Made by a program: the position numbers and the translations under genes
Assembly (NCBI GenBank): GCA_947471745.1
Contig: CANJKZ010000774.1
Span: 3,268,001 to 3,332,000, forward strand
Direction: 5' to 3'
Length of the DNA: 64,000 nt
From: Closterium sp. Naga37s-1
Taxonomy: Eukaryota > Streptophyta > Zygnematophyceae > Desmidiales > Closteriaceae
Shown here: positions 21,624 to 33,938 of the stretch, piece after piece
How positions within the stretch are numbered: position 1 is the stretch's first letter
Layout of the letters: the number at the start of each line of letters is the position of its first letter
Notes under the pieces: generated by a model
Databases searched by the model: none
Seen by the model: only the letters and a program-made list of their open reading frames with translations
What the model was told of the DNA's origin: nothing

Positions 21624-22394
21624 GCCCTTGCCGCTGTGGCGCTTTCCACTAGGGGCAGAAGCAGCCCCAACCTCCTCAGTACCAAGGATGTCAACAGAAG
21701 CATAGGAGGGGGCAAGGGGGGAGGGGGAACACCCCTCAAAGAAGGGTGTGCGAGGAGTGCCACGAGCAGCACCTACAGTGACTATGCTAGTCTCAGCTGC
21801 AAGGAGGTGCTTCTCGAGCAGGTCGACAGTGAGGTCTGTGGGGTCAAGTGCAAGAAAGTGGTCCCTGACTGCGCGAAGAGATTCAGAGAGGTGGGTGACT
21901 ATGAAGTAGAGAGTGATGTACATCGGGGGCGGGTTCTTGTCTAGGAACTAGGCTTTGAGGGCAGCGCGGTAGTGAGTGTCGCTAGTGCGAAGGTGGGTGA
22001 TGAGGTCCTCGACTGTGGCAAAGGCTGATAGCTTGGGAAACAGGTAGGGTAGTATAAGGCGGCCGAGAGCAGCAGTGGCAGGGGAAGAGTAACGAGCGAC
22101 TACAGCATCGTACAGGGCTTTAGCAGTCTTGTGCTGGGCAAAGTGAGCGCACTCGGCTAATGGCAGATGATTGCGAACGGCTAAGCGAGCAGCAGCGTCA
22201 CGGGTAAGCCACTGTGAGTGAGTCGCAATGTCAGCTGTGTCGGGAGGGGTGAGAGAGGCTCCAGACGTGTGGTCAAACAACGAAACGCTGTCTCTAGAAT
22301 CGTTCAGTAGGTACAGCTGTAAGTCATCGAGCCACGTATCAAACTGGATCGGACGACCCTCATGATCGAATGTGAGAACGCTGAGAGTAGCCAT
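21624..22394 (-). pseudogene. A1: Gag N-terminal part
   Basis: Begins at 22394 (MPAMATLSVLTFDHEG) and runs through Gag to the first residues of the Gly linker, where A2 interrupts it. A stop at about 21948 with a short loss separates two frames, so A1 was already, or has become, defective. Confidence 0.85.
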
Positions 22395-22863
22395 AGCGGG
22401 CAAAGCAGGGTGGCGCGTGACGAGCAGGGGGGAACGCAGGCAACAAGACAGCGTGACGGGCAGGGCGGCGCGCGGGCACTAGGGAAGCGCGCGTGGGCAG
22501 ATCAGGGCGACGCGGCGGCCAGCTGGGTGGCGCGTGGGCAGGGCAGGGGGGCGCGGCAGGCGGCAGGGCGGTGCGCGGGCAGAGCAGGACGGCGCGCGGC
22601 CAGCAGGGCGGCGTGCGGGCAGGGCAGGGTGGGGCGCAGCCAGCAGGGCGGCGCGACGCGTAGGGCAGGGCGGCGCGCTGCAAGCTAGGCGGCGCGACGG
22701 GCAGGGCAGGGCAGCGCGCAGCCAGCAGGGCAGCGCGCAGCCAGCAGGGCAGCGCGATAGGCAGGGCAGGGCAGCGCGACTGGTGGGGTAGGGCACTACG
22801 GGCAGCGAACTAATCAGTGGGCCCTAAAAAAACGGTCCTATAACAAGACCTACTCTGAAACCA
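22395..22863 (-). repeat. A1 leader repeats and primer site
   Basis: About 470 bp of GC-rich repeats with variants of 'gcgcgcagccagcagggc'. Adjacent to the LTR the minus strand reads TGGTTTCAGAG, one base from the usual copia primer site. Confidence 0.65.
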
Positions 22864-22995
22864 TGTCAGAAACTAGACGAGGGAATGATTGCATTGAGAA
22901 GAAAGTTGGTACAAGTACTAACCCTAATTGGGTTGTACCCCTTATGGGCTACCCCACTACAGTCTACACAATATAAACATTATAACAGTTTGATA
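22864..22995 (-). repeat. A1 5' LTR
   Basis: 132 bp, starting TGTCA and ending TGATA (mutated TGACA). Hairpin at about 22908-22940. Immediately to the right lies exon 3 of the downstream ALG7 copy, so A1 inserted into that exon. Confidence 0.8.
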
Positions 22996-23054
22996 GCAAG
23001 GCCATGATGCAGGCTGCAGATGCACAGCAGGGGGGCATTGCAACCCAACAGCCT
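22996..23054 (-). pseudogene. ALG7: ALG7 copy 2, exon 3 remnant
   Basis: After an acceptor-like polypyrimidine tract ending TGTAG at 23055-23065, the minus strand reads RLLGCNAPLLCICSLHHGL, related to the WLLEYNAALACICYMAFLGF exon of copy 1. It is cut at 22995 by the A1 LTR and has an internal insertion, so it no longer encodes the FVDDVLD active-site region. Confidence 0.6.
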
Positions 23055-23335
23055 CTACAGGGGGGGAGAGGGGGAAGGGAAGGGCGGGGAGAGGGCATTT
23101 GACGGTTCTCAAAAGTCACTCCAACAGCCACTGCGCTGTGGGGGCAGTGAGGAGAGGAGTTGGGCGGAGAGGGAGTTTGCAGAGGAAAGGGGGAGGGGTT
23201 GGAAGGGGAGGGGGCGGAATGACGTAAGGTTGAAGAGGAATCACCATATCAAACACCTGCGTAATCGCCATGCGCAATCACCTGAGGAATCACCTGAGGA
23301 ATCACCTCAGCGGTCACCTGGGGAGAGGCACTCAC

Positions 23336-23423
23336 AGGCGAGTCAAGTGTGAAGTGAAAGTACTGGAAGAGAACGTTTACGACCAGATACACGATCGCCA
23401 CCACCAAACCCTGCGCCTCGGGA
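23336..23423 (-). pseudogene. ALG7: ALG7 copy 2, exon 2
   Basis: Encodes PEAQGLVVAIVYLVVNVLFQ and then YFHFTLDSP on the minus strand, a transmembrane segment of ALG7, ending at a good donor (GTGAGTG). Unlike copy 1 the exon is in one piece. The acceptor AG is replaced by AAT, so correct splicing is doubtful. A partial extra copy (GFGLVVTIQF) sits upstream at about 23495-23530. Confidence 0.7.
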
Positions 23424-23710
23424 TTGGGGAGTGTGGGGGAAACATGACATGCCATGGTATGCGCGGCTGGAAAAAAAAAATGAGCAGATGCACCATGAGA
23501 ACTGAATGGTTACCACCAGACCAAACCCAGCTCTGGGTCCGCAATCTGGGTACAATAGGATGGGACCACCAGACTAGGCGCACACTACTACTACTCAGTC
23601 GCTCCACGTACACACATGAAATTCCCAGTTGAGAGCATCGCCCGTTAAAATCACATCTGAGCAGTGTTGTTACATCAGCTCCTGTGATTCTCACCGTTCG
23701 TTATACTCAT
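23424..23710 (-). other. ALG7 copy 2, intron 1
   Basis: Non-coding apart from the partial exon-2 duplicate near 23495-23530. The donor that begins this intron reads ATGAGT where copy 1 has GTGAGT. Confidence 0.5.
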
Positions 23711-23844
23711 ATCTTGATTTCCCCAGCTGGAGAACCTCACTTGTTTATATCATATCCGAACATGTTTCTCCGTAACATATAAGGCACCGCCTTCGGAATC
23801 AGCTTCGTCGTTATAACGAATCCCGCGACACTCATAGCAGCGTT
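23711..23844 (-). pseudogene. ALG7: ALG7 copy 2, exon 1, downstream half
   Basis: Minus strand reads NAAMSVAGFVITTKLIP, then AVPYMLRRNMFGYDINK, then TGA at 23737-23739 where copy 1 has CGA. This is the loop after the second membrane helix. It is separated from the first half of the same exon (44910-45050) by the 21-kb A3 block. The nonsense codon, lost donor and insertion mark it as a pseudogene. Confidence 0.8.
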
Positions 23845-23971
23845 AAATAATGAACGAGAATGAATGAACTAGCAAAGAGTTGGGTACAAGTACTAACCCT
23901 AATTGGGTTGTACCCCTTATGAGCTACCCCACTATAGCCTACACAAATGTAAAAGCTATAATGTTCTGACA
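23845..23971 (-). repeat. A3 3' LTR, 5 bp short
   Basis: 127 bp matching the 5' LTR except for the missing terminal TGTCA. Hairpin at about 23882-23914. Confidence 0.8.
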
Positions 23972-24197
23972 CACCCCCATAAGCAGAGTGGGGGAGAACA
24001 ATCGGTCACAAGACCAGTCAAGAAAACCAAATCAAGCTCAGGGTGGATCACAAAGTCACCACGCAGTACGAGCACGAGCAAAGGGCCACAAGGCCAGTTC
24101 ACATGCAGAGTGATATAAAGAGAACAAACAATACAGTGATCATATCCTAGCAAGTGCAAGCATGCAGGTATATATAAAGATCACAGTACAAGCAGAG
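23972..24197 (-). other. A3 3' untranslated region
   Basis: Non-coding and conserved with the same region of A2 and A4, including the C-rich polypurine complement directly after the LTR. Confidence 0.6.
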
Positions 24198-25658
24198 TCA
24201 GGCAGTAAGCAAGTGAGGCAAAGTAGGCACAAGGCCTAACACAGTAGAGAAGCACTGATGATCACCAGGCGGAAGTGCCTTGGTGAATATATCAGCAGTG
24301 TTGGCCCTAGTGGCCACGTACGCAAGACAAAGCTGGCCACGCTGGTGCAACTCTCGAGCAAGGAAGCATCGCAGAGGGATGTGCTTCGTTCTGTGCTCCA
24401 GTCTGTGCTCCTGACACAAGGCAATCATGGCCTTGTTGTCTACGTACAGAACTGGAGGCGAACGAGGCTGCTCTCCCAAGTCAGTCAGCAGGTAGGTGAG
24501 CCAGCGTAGCTCTTGAGCAGCCATGGCCCCAGCGTAGATCTCAGCCTCACAACTAGAGCTGAGAACAGAAGACGAGCGGGTAGACCGCCAGGAAACAGAG
24601 CCGGAACCGAGGCTGAAGGTGTAACCCTGTGACGACCGCTGCGTAGCTGAGTCGTCAACCCAGGAGGCGTCTGCGTGACCGGTGAGGACAACTGGACCCC
24701 GTCCTCCAAGCACGAGCCCCATGCCTGACGTACTGCACAAGTAGCGCAATACCCTCTTCGCAGCATCCCAGTGCACCTTTCGGTGCCTGCCGGGAGCCAC
24801 GTAGCGAGCCAGAAGGCTGAGAGGGTACGCGAGGTTGGGTCGAGTGCACGTCATCAGGTACATGAGGCAACCCACAAGCTCTGGGTACGGACCACTCGGC
24901 TCTACGGACTCGTCCGAAGGTGGAGCTGAGTGCGAGTGGCTGGTAGACAGAGGAGTGGGCTGTGGCGAGGAGAACTGGAAGCCGAAATGCTGAAGGACCT
25001 GGTGCACCATGTGTGACTGAGTCAAGGTGATGGTGCGCCGTGCTCTGTCTCGGGTGATCTGCAGGCCAAGATAGCTGCGCAGTTCACCCAGGTCAGTGCA
25101 GGTGTGTCTCTTCTGCAGTTCCGACTTCACAAGGGTCAGTGCCTCAGTGTCAGCAGTGGCAAAGACAAGGTCGTCGACGTACACTAGGACGTAGAACGGC
25201 GGCAGCGAGGTGTCGGTGCGTAGAAATAGCGACGGGTCAGCAGTAGAAGGAGCAAACCCAAGAGCCGCAAGTGTAGTCCTCAGTGTGTCGTGCAACTCTT
25301 GAGGCGCCTGGCGCAGACCGTAGACTGGCTGGCGGAGGCTCCACTGGGTACCTGCAGGAAACGACCCTGTGAAGCCAGGTGGGCGGCGCAGCCAGATCTC
25401 CTCATGCAGGCTGCCCTGCAGGAAAGCTGTGCTGAAGTCCAGAGAGTGCAGCTCGTAGTCACGCTGAGCAGCGACGTGCAGCAACACCCGAAGAGTAGTC
25501 ATCTTCGGGGTGGGGGAAAAGGTCTGGAAGTAGTCAACCCCCGGTCGCTGACTGAAACCTCGAGCAACGTAATCCGCCTTGAAGGCAGGCGGAGAACCCG
25601 GCGGCCGCTTCACCCTGAAAATCCACATGCCATCTCGGCATCCATGGCTGCCTGCCAC
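24198..25658 (-). pseudogene. A3 reverse transcriptase and RNase H, open but detached
   Basis: 486 codons without a stop: MWIFRVKRPPG, SLDFSTAFLQGSLHEEIW, YGLRQAPQELHDTL, YVLVYVDD, then RNase H with GHADASWVDD, SSSCEAEIYAGAMAAQEL and VDNKAMIALCQEH. All acidic catalytic residues I can identify are present. At about 25630 a 67-bp stretch present in A4 is missing between two GCCA repeats, which shifts the frame and cuts this part from the upstream integrase. Confidence 0.85.
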
Positions 25659-27489
25659 TGAGAGGAGTAAGGACCCGTAATCGCCTCTGCGTAAGAGCGC
25701 GGGGTCGGGATGTCTGGTGCATCCGGGTCTCCCTCAAGGGCAAGCAGCATGGAAGCGAAACGAGGTACAGCAGCTGCAAGTCACTCTAAGTCCTCCTGCC
25801 TGTTCTCAAGGACGTCCGTGCTAAGAGCACACTCACCCCCGACGGACGGAGGACTGGCAGACGCAGACTCAGCAACAAGAGCAGAGGCATAGTCTAGACG
25901 ACAGGCAGCAGCAAAGTCAAGCAACTCAGCAACGAGAGCAGACGCAGCAGCAGACTCAAAAAAGGGTCAGTGACAATAGTGGCAAGGAGACGAGCGACAG
26001 TGGGAGTGGCAGCGCGAGCGCGGTTAGACTCAGGGTTAGGGACCTCAGGAAGAGAGGACTCAGGAGGAGCAGGCAGAGGAACACGCAGTGGAACAGAGGA
26101 AGGACGAAGGGTCATAGCGTGTGTGCCGGGGACTGGAGGAGGACGCGAACAAGGAACGCGACGAGCAATACGAACAGGCAAGACAGGACGAGACACAGGC
26201 TCACGACGCTCGGTAAGACCGCCGGACAGCTCAGTGTAAGGAGAAGGAGCAGGCAGTGGAGAGGCTGGCTGTAACGGCGGCTGCGACTGGTCAGGCGGGG
26301 GACACAGGAGGGGAGGAGTATGGCCAATTGAAGACGGGGTACCAAGAACCTGCTGAAGCAAGGGAACGAAGTACGGTCGCGGCCGCACAGCGCCACCAGG
26401 GTCAACAGCTCCAGCTCCTCCAGCTCCAGCACCTCCAACACCAGTGCCCCCAACTCCGATGCCTCCTGCGCCAGCGCCTCCAGCTCTAGCTCCTCTAGTT
26501 CCAGCGCCACCAGCGCCAGAGCGGCCAGCACCAGTAGCTCCAGACTCCGTAGGGTCTCCAGCTCCAGCACCCTCAACACCACCAGTCCCGGCAGCTCCAG
26601 TACCCCGGGTACGAGCACCTCCAGGACCAGTGGCCACAGTACCTCCAAGAACACCAGCTCCAGTAGCAACTCCAGCACCTCCAGCTCCAGCAGCTCCAGC
26701 AGCTCCAGCTCCGGTAGCTCCACTCCGAAGGCGTGCGCGCCGAACAAACCACTCACACAGCTGCTGCGGAGACAGTCTCGGCAAAGTACCAGCAGAACCT
26801 CCAGACGAAGCAACACCCTGAGGCTCAGCACCTCCAGACTCCGCACCCTCCGACGCATCACCCCAAGGCTCAACACCTTCAGGCTCAGTACCCCCAGGCT
26901 CACCACCCCCAGTCCGAACACCCCCAGGCTCAGCACCCCCAGTCTCAGCACCCTCAGACTCCGCATCCCCAGGCTCCGCACCCCCAGACGCAACACCTCG
27001 AGTAGCACCTGAGCCGAAAGCTACCAGAACAGGCGCAGGACCAGGGAGAGGGTCTACCTGAGACACACCTGAGGGAGCTGGACCCTGGGGCGGGAGGGGG
27101 TCTACCGGAGGGGGGGCGGGAGCAAGGAAGAGCGGCGGGGGTGGGGGAGGGGCAGAGCGGTAGGGGAAGAGACGGTAGAAGGGAGCCGACTCGTCGAACG
27201 TGACGTCCTGAGACGGGAGGACACGGCGCGAGGTGGGGTGGTAAAACTGCCAGCCAGACGCGTCAGGGACAAAGCCAAGGAAGACGCAGGGAATGGCGCG
27301 GGCGGAGAGCTTGTCCGCGGACGTATCGCGAACAAAGGCACGAGAACCCCAGACCCGGAACACCGACGCATCGCCAGCCTTCCCCATCCAACGTAGTGTG
27401 GGCGAGGTCTTCGGCAAGGAGACACAAGGCTAGAGGTTGAGCTGATGCGCTGTGTACCGGACCGTAAACGGCCACAGAAAATGGGGTTT
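25659..27489 (-). pseudogene. A3 integrase C-terminus and linker
   Basis: From 27417 leftwards the frame carries TLRWMGKAGDASVFRVWGSR, WQFYHPTSRRVLPSQDVTFD and a long Gly/Ala/Glu-rich linker with direct repeats (GGAEPGG-like). It runs open until 25894, then breaks. It begins abruptly at about 27488, where a B-family LTR fragment is joined, so the catalytic core is absent. Confidence 0.8.
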
Positions 27490-28191
27490 TTCAAATTGGA
27501 TCTGGAGCGTCTTCACGTCGTCTACAATTAGCAATTTAGATTGCACGATTTGATAAAGAATTGACGACACAGCGTCGGTTTGAACGAACGGTACTATGGC
27601 AGCCACTATAGTCTTAGAACACAAGATAGGAAGAGTTACGAGTTGGGAATGACTCCCAGCTCCTACAAACCCCAAGAGCCGAGGTACAGTGATGTGGAAC
27701 AGTGCCACACTGTCCCCAACCACGAAGGGTCTCGAAACTACCCTCCACAAGGGCCTACACCAAGAGAAATGTTACACTACACAAAGTAATGCAACTATTC
27801 TCACTATCTTAAAGTTTACCCTTTTTGGAGAGCTTCGAAATAACTTGAATCTTGAAACCAAGGCTCTGGTTCTTCAAGGTAAATTCTTCCTTGAGTTCTT
27901 GGAAGTCTGCTGCGCACACCTGCGACACGCCGAACGTTCCACACACGACAAAATAGAAAACCGCGCACGACAAAATAGAAACCGCGCGCGAGACACAAAC
28001 GACCGCGTAACACGCGTCTAGCGATAACTCGCTATTGACTCGACACACACACTCGACATCATGACTCAACATTCACACACAATTATAAGCATGAAATATA
28101 TATTATCCCATGCCCTCATACCATTCCATACACACACACATTCACGCACACGGACAACAAGCCGAGTGCAAACCGTAGGGTTGCACCAACA
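27490..28191 (-). repeat. B2 3' LTR, truncated
   Basis: 702 bp matching B1 LTR except for the last 110 bp, which are absent. Preceded in the sense direction by the polypurine tract at about 28192-28204. Confidence 0.85.
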
Positions 28192-28232
28192 AACTCCCCC
28201 TCGGATTGTTGGCCTTAGGATATGTTGCTCTC

Positions 28233-31200
28233 TCAGTTCAGAGCCATTCCAGCCAGCTTGCAACACTTCCAATGCTGCTGCTCCACCAGCCTCTTGGTCA
28301 TCATGTCAGCCGGCTGCCCCGTGGTCTTCACGTAGCGCAACTCAACTTCACCCGCGGCCACCATGCTCCTCGTCCAATGCCACTTCACCCTCATGTGCTT
28401 GGTGAGGCCATGCAACACAGGGTTCTTAGCAAGAGCAATGGCACCCTGGCTGTCACAGTAGAGTGGGGTAGGTCCTTGCTGCCCCTCCCCCAATTCAGCC
28501 AACAAACGCCGCTGCCACACAATCTCTCGTACGGCACGGAAGAGTGCCATATACTCGGACTCCACCGAGCTCAATGCTTGATCCACCTGCTTCTTGCTCT
28601 CCCAAGCAGTTGGGCCTCCACCAACACAGCAAATGAACCCTCCAACACTTGTCATGTCCTCTGGTTCTGATGCAAAAGAAGCATCCGAGAATGCGGTGAG
28701 GAACAAACGCCCGGGTTCAACACCATCCGCGCCCTTTTGGCGCCTTTGCGCCGCCGCCGAATATTGCAGCCCAACGGTCGGTGTTTGGCCAAGATACTTG
28801 GCCACTCTCATTCCAGCTGCTACCTGCTCCTCATTAGGGCATTGAACAACCCTAGCCAACTGTCCGGTAGCAAACGCGACGTCCGGTCGGGTGTTTACCG
28901 CCGCGTACATGAGGCTGCCCACCAACGAGTGAAAACGGCGCCTCTCCTCTTCACCAACGCTCTCCTCCTCTGGTCCCTTCACACACTTGAAACCAGAGGG
29001 AAAGGGTGTAGCCACATGGCCTTCACTCTGCCCAAAGTTGGCAGCCAATGCCTACAGGTACTTCCGTTGATGCACCCGCATGCACCGCTTCTCCACATCA
29101 CGTTCAATGTGAAGCCCAAGGTAGAAGTTGACGTCACCAAGGGCCTTACACTTAAACTTGTCCTGAAGCTTCAGCATCACCTCCTTCACAAGGTCAGATG
29201 AGGGTGAAAAGATGAGGATGTCATCCACGTACACCACCATGAAGCTCCTCTGCTCCCCCTCGCCAAGCATGAACAATGAGTGATCGGTCGTTGAGGGAGT
29301 GAAGCCGATCTCCTCCAAAACTCCTCGCAGCTTCAAGTACCACTGCCTAGGGGCCTGCTTCAGTCCATAAAGGGCCTTCTTCAGCCTCAAAACTCTGCCA
29401 CTACCATCATCAAACCCCTCTGGCTGCGCCATGAAAATCTCTTCCTCAAGGACGCCATTGAGGAATGCCGTTGTGACATCCATTTGTTTCACCACCCATC
29501 CTTTGATGGCAGCTCCCGCGAGTAGGGTTCGCAGCGTCGTAGGCTTCACCACAGGAGCAAACAACTCCTTATAGTCCACCTTCTCCTTCTGCTGGTACCC
29601 CTTCGCCACAAGCCTAGACTTGTAGCGCTCGATCTTGCCGTCGGCGTCGGACTTGAAGAGCCACTTGGACGTAATCGCCTTACGCCCCTCCGGTAGCTCC
29701 ACCAATTCCCATGTGCCGTTCTCCTCAATGCTCTTCAGCTCACTCTCCATTGCCTTCTTCCACTCCTCAGCATCACTACTCTCCAAGGCCTCCTTGAGAG
29801 TTGCTGGTTCCCCCGGCATCTCCACCGGAGAGAAGAACGCGAAGGCACACTCCTCGTAGTCACTCTCCTCGTCTTCTCCAACTATAAGTGCCGCTCCGGC
29901 CAAGGCTGACTTGGCTGGCTTTCCCAGTGCCTCATAGGTCAGCCTATTTGGGGCTTGGATTCTCCTTTTGCCCCTTCCTTCTTCCTCAGCTGCAGGGACA
30001 TGAAGGCCTTGGCGTTGCTGCGGGGTGACTCGGATCCGTGGAGCACTCGTAGTGCGAGAAGGAAGTGTCGGTGCACGCTCGCTCACTTGCTGAACATCCT
30101 CCTCTTCTTCCTCTGCATCCTTGGCCTCCTCTCCCCCATTCACAAGGGAAGATTGCCTTGTGGTGGTGCTGCCGCTGCTCAGCTCCAAGGGCAGCTCCAC
30201 ATGCTCCAAACCGGAACTCTTCACGTCCCCCAACCGCACGCCTATCTTCGCCTCATTCTCCGCCTTCCAATCCTTGTACATCAGATTCTCCATGAATTTG
30301 CAGTCCCTGCTCACCAAGAATTTCTTGGTGAATGGGTCCCAAAGAAGCCACCCCTTGCTGTTTCGAGCCATGCCCAAGTGCACAGCCCATATCGCCTTGG
30401 CACCGAGCTTGTTGTGCCGAAGATGCTTAGGCACGAGCGCCATGCACATGCACCCGAACACCCGAAGCATATCCACCTTTGGCTTCCTTCCAATCCACTC
30501 CACATAGGGCACCCATTTGTCTGCTCCCACATGAGTCAAAGCTCTGTTCTTGGCCACACATGCACTCCGCACCGCATCAGGCCAGAAATATTCGGGTAGC
30601 CCGGCTTCAATGAGCAACCCGCGTGCCGCCTCCGTGATTGTGCGGTTCGCTCGCTCGGCGATGCCGTTCATTGCAGGGGAGTATGGCATGGTGAGGGAGT
30701 GCCGAATACCATTCTTCTTCAGCCACAACCCAAACTCCTTGCTCAGGAACTCTCCCCCTCGATCGGTGCGGATTGACTTGACTAGACGGTCTTGTTGCCG
30801 CTCCACCATCGGGAACCAATCCGTCTTCAACGTTTCAGCCACGTCGCTCTTCTTGGCCAGCACGTACACCCAAGTCATGCGGGTGTAGACGTCGACAATG
30901 GTGAGAAAATACTCAGCTCCAGCAGCTCCAAGCTTCAGGGGGCCCACCACGTCCATCACCACCTCATCAAGCGTGCCTTTGCCGTTGCCTCCGAACTAGG
31001 GAACGGAAACCGGGTGAACTTGGCTTGAATGCACGTCGGGCAGCCAAGCACCTCATCGGGCTCCCCCTTCACACGTATGCCAGCAACCATCTCATTCTTC
31101 ACTAGCTGCTGCAAGATGGGCAGGGCCACATGCCCCATGCGCCGATGCAAGGTGAGCCAATCACACTCCCCCGTAGCCGAAGTTGGATTGGAGAATGCCG

Positions 31201-32917
31201 CGCTCGCAATAGCGCCCCACATACTCTCTCCGTAGTCCTCCTCCGCTGCTGCCTCTGGGTTCTCCTCACCCTTTTGCTGCTCCTTGGTTGCTGCACCATT
31301 CTCCTTAGGTTCACTGAACTTGCTGGTCCCTCCAGGTTTGCTCTTCTTGAGCTCATTCTCCTTAGCGCGACCGTTCGCGCCATCGTCGCTACCGACCGCT
31401 CCATCCTTGGTGCTGATGCTTGCTGCCACTTGCCTCTCCTTAGGCATAGGGACCACTGGGATCTGCCACATCTCGTTGTAGACATCCCTGTCCTCATGAA
31501 GGTCCCAAAGAATTCGATCGCCAAGCCTTGCGGTGTAGGTCTTGGCTCCCTTCGAGTTCGTGTCCATGCCGGCCTTTGCCAACCGCCGCACGGAAATCAG
31601 GTTTGCAGCAAGGCTGGGCACCCAAAGAACGTTCTTGAGGCCCACCATCTTCCCATCAGCACCCTTGAACATGGCCTTGCCCATGCCTTTCACCTCTGCT
31701 CGCTGCCCCAAAGCCGATGTCACATGCTTCACCGGTGACGGCTCAAGTTCGGTGAGCAAGTCCGCACGAGGTGTCATGCTATAGGTAGCGCCGCTATCGA
31801 TCACCCAATAGTCCAGGGAGTGTAGGGTGACCTTCCCCACAGCTGCTGGCTCCTCAAAGCTTTCATCATTCTCTGGACCAGCCGGTGCTTGCGTGGACAC
31901 GAAGAAGAATTGACCCGGGAAGCGATCGTCCCTCGACTCGCTCTCGTTGCCGGCACTCTTCATACTTGCAGCACCACCTCCGCGACCGCCACGGCCTCCA
32001 CGGCCTCTTCCTCTCCCTCCTCCTGCTCCTCTACCCTCTTGGCCTTGAGCAGGAGTCCATCCATCAGGGAGTTTGTAGCAATCGCGCCACATGTGTCCGT
32101 TCTTGTGGCAAAAATGACACTCGCCGTCGAACCGTCCGCGACCGCGTCCGTTGTTCTTGTTGTCATTGCCGTATCCGCTACTCCCGCGGCCTCCGTTGAA
32201 GTTGCTGCCTCCAAACCTTCCTCCTCCTCGTCCTCTGCCCTTTCCACGGCCATATCCACGGCTGATGCTTGCTGCCCCGGCGCCATCCGCACTCGCCAAC
32301 TCACGGCGACGGAAATCCTCTTGAAGGATCGCTCGCTTCACGTCTTCGAGCGAGAGGTGGGGCAAGTCACGATTGAGGTTGATGATGAGAGAGGATCATG
32401 ACTCTGGGAGTAAGGCCAGCAACTTGGTCTTCTTTTGGAGCTCACTGTAGTTCAAATCAGCTCCCTCAAGCCGCGTCAACAAGTCGAAGAATTTCTGCAC
32501 CCCTTCTTCAACCGCTTCGTCTTCTTCAATTCGTAGTGCCGCCATTTGCCGTTCCAACACCACCGCTACCGCCGCTGTTGCAGGAGCATGTACACCCTTG
32601 AGAGCAGCCCATGCCTTTGGTCCTTTCTCTGGTTCACGCTGGAATGGCTTGATGTGACGGATCTGACTGCTCCCCAACGCTTGCCCAAGTAAGAGATAGC
32701 CTTGTGCGCTCTTCCGCACCCACGGGCTCTTCTCCGGGTCGTTCTCGGGGCGCTTCTCCGTTCCTTCCATCACCTCCAGCAGGTCATAGTGGTCAAAGAT
32801 GTTCTCCATCTTGAAGGACCATTCAGCAAAGTTGTCACCGTTGAACTTGTCAAGCCCAAACACCCTAGGCTCATCCCTAGGTGGGCCAAGACTTGGTTGC
32901 ATGGGCGCCATGGCTGA
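28233..32917 (-). pseudogene. B2 Gag-Pol polyprotein, broken
   Basis: Close relative of the B1 protein with the same domain order: Gag, zinc knuckle C-x2-C-x4-H-x4-C, DSGAT protease, integrase with RTDRGGEF, reverse transcriptase YVDD, RNase H. It is inactivated by TGG to TGA near 32397, a 1-bp deletion near 30975, and GAG to TAG at about 29049. About 28 bp including the start codon used by B1 is deleted, leaving a downstream ATG in MAPMQPSLG. The normal stop is also changed, giving a short extension to 28233. Confidence 0.9.
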
Positions 32918-33001
32918 ATCACGGGGTTGGCCTTGAGCTTGGGCTTCTCCAATGCCACCAGCAACTCTGCCAACCCTTTCCTCAGGGGCTCTGATACCAC
33001 T

Positions 33002-33821
33002 TGTTATAGTCACAATAGGCTTGAATGTGCCTAAAACGAAAGATAGAGAGCACAGACGGATTTCTGCACAGCGGCTTCAAACGTTGATAGCGTTCTGCTC
33101 ACAGCTGCAAATGACTTGATTCAAATTGAATCTGGAGCGTCTTCACGTCGTCTACAATTATCAATTTAGATTGCACGATTTGATAAAGAATTGACGACAC
33201 AGCGTTGGTTTGAACGAACGGTACTATGGCAGCCACTATAGTCTTAGAACACAAGATAGGAAGAGTTACGAGTTGGGAATGACTCCCAGCTCCTACAAAC
33301 CCCAAGAGCCGAGGTACAGTGATGTGGAACAGTGCCACACTGTCCCCAACCACGAAGGGTCTCGAAACTACCCTCCACAAGGGCCTACACCAAGAGAAAT
33401 GTTACACTACACAAAGTAATGCAACTATTCTCACTATCTTAAAGTTAACCCTTTTTGGAGAGCTTCGAAATAACTTGAATCTTGAAACCAAGGCTCTGGT
33501 TCTTCAAGGTAAATTCTTCCTTGAGTTCTTGGAAGTCTGCTGCACACACCTGCGACACGCCGAACGTTCCACACACGACAAAATAGAAAACCGCGCACGA
33601 CAAAATAGAAACCGCGTGCGAGACACAAACGACCGCGTAACACGCGTCTAGCGATAACTCGCTATTGACTCGACACACACACTCGACATCATGACTCAAC
33701 ATTCACACACAATTATAAGCATGAAATATATATTATCCCATGCCCTCATACCATTCCATACACACACACATTCACGCACACGGACAACAAGCCGAGTGCA
33801 AACCGTAGGGTTGCACCAACA
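33002..33821 (-). repeat. B2 5' LTR
   Basis: 820 bp, full length, followed on the left by the primer-binding site TGGTATCAGAGCC (minus strand, about 32988-33000). Confidence 0.85.
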
Positions 33822-33930
33822 TTTGCAGCTGTGAGCAGAACGCTATCAACGTTTGAAGCCGCTGTGCAGAAATCCGTCTGTGCTCTCTATCTTTCGTTTT
33901 AGGCACATTCAAGCCTATTGTGACTATAAC
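33822..33930 (+). repeat. Orphan 109-bp end of a B-family LTR
   Basis: Reads as the last 109 bp of a plus-strand B LTR ending CTATAACA. It is head-to-head with the complete LTR of B2 and equals, in length and content, the part missing from the other end of B2. Confidence 0.8.
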
Positions 33931-33938
33931 AGAGAGTC

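Larger units (their letters stand above)
27490..33821 (-). mobile_element. B2: defective copia element of the B family, inverted relative to B1
   Basis: Minus-strand element: truncated 3' LTR (27490-28191), interior 28192-33001, complete 5' LTR (33002-33821). The outer 110 bp of the 3' LTR is missing from the left end. A 109-bp piece of the same LTR end, in the opposite orientation, lies directly beyond the right end (33822-33930), suggesting an inversion with one break inside the LTR. Confidence 0.85.
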
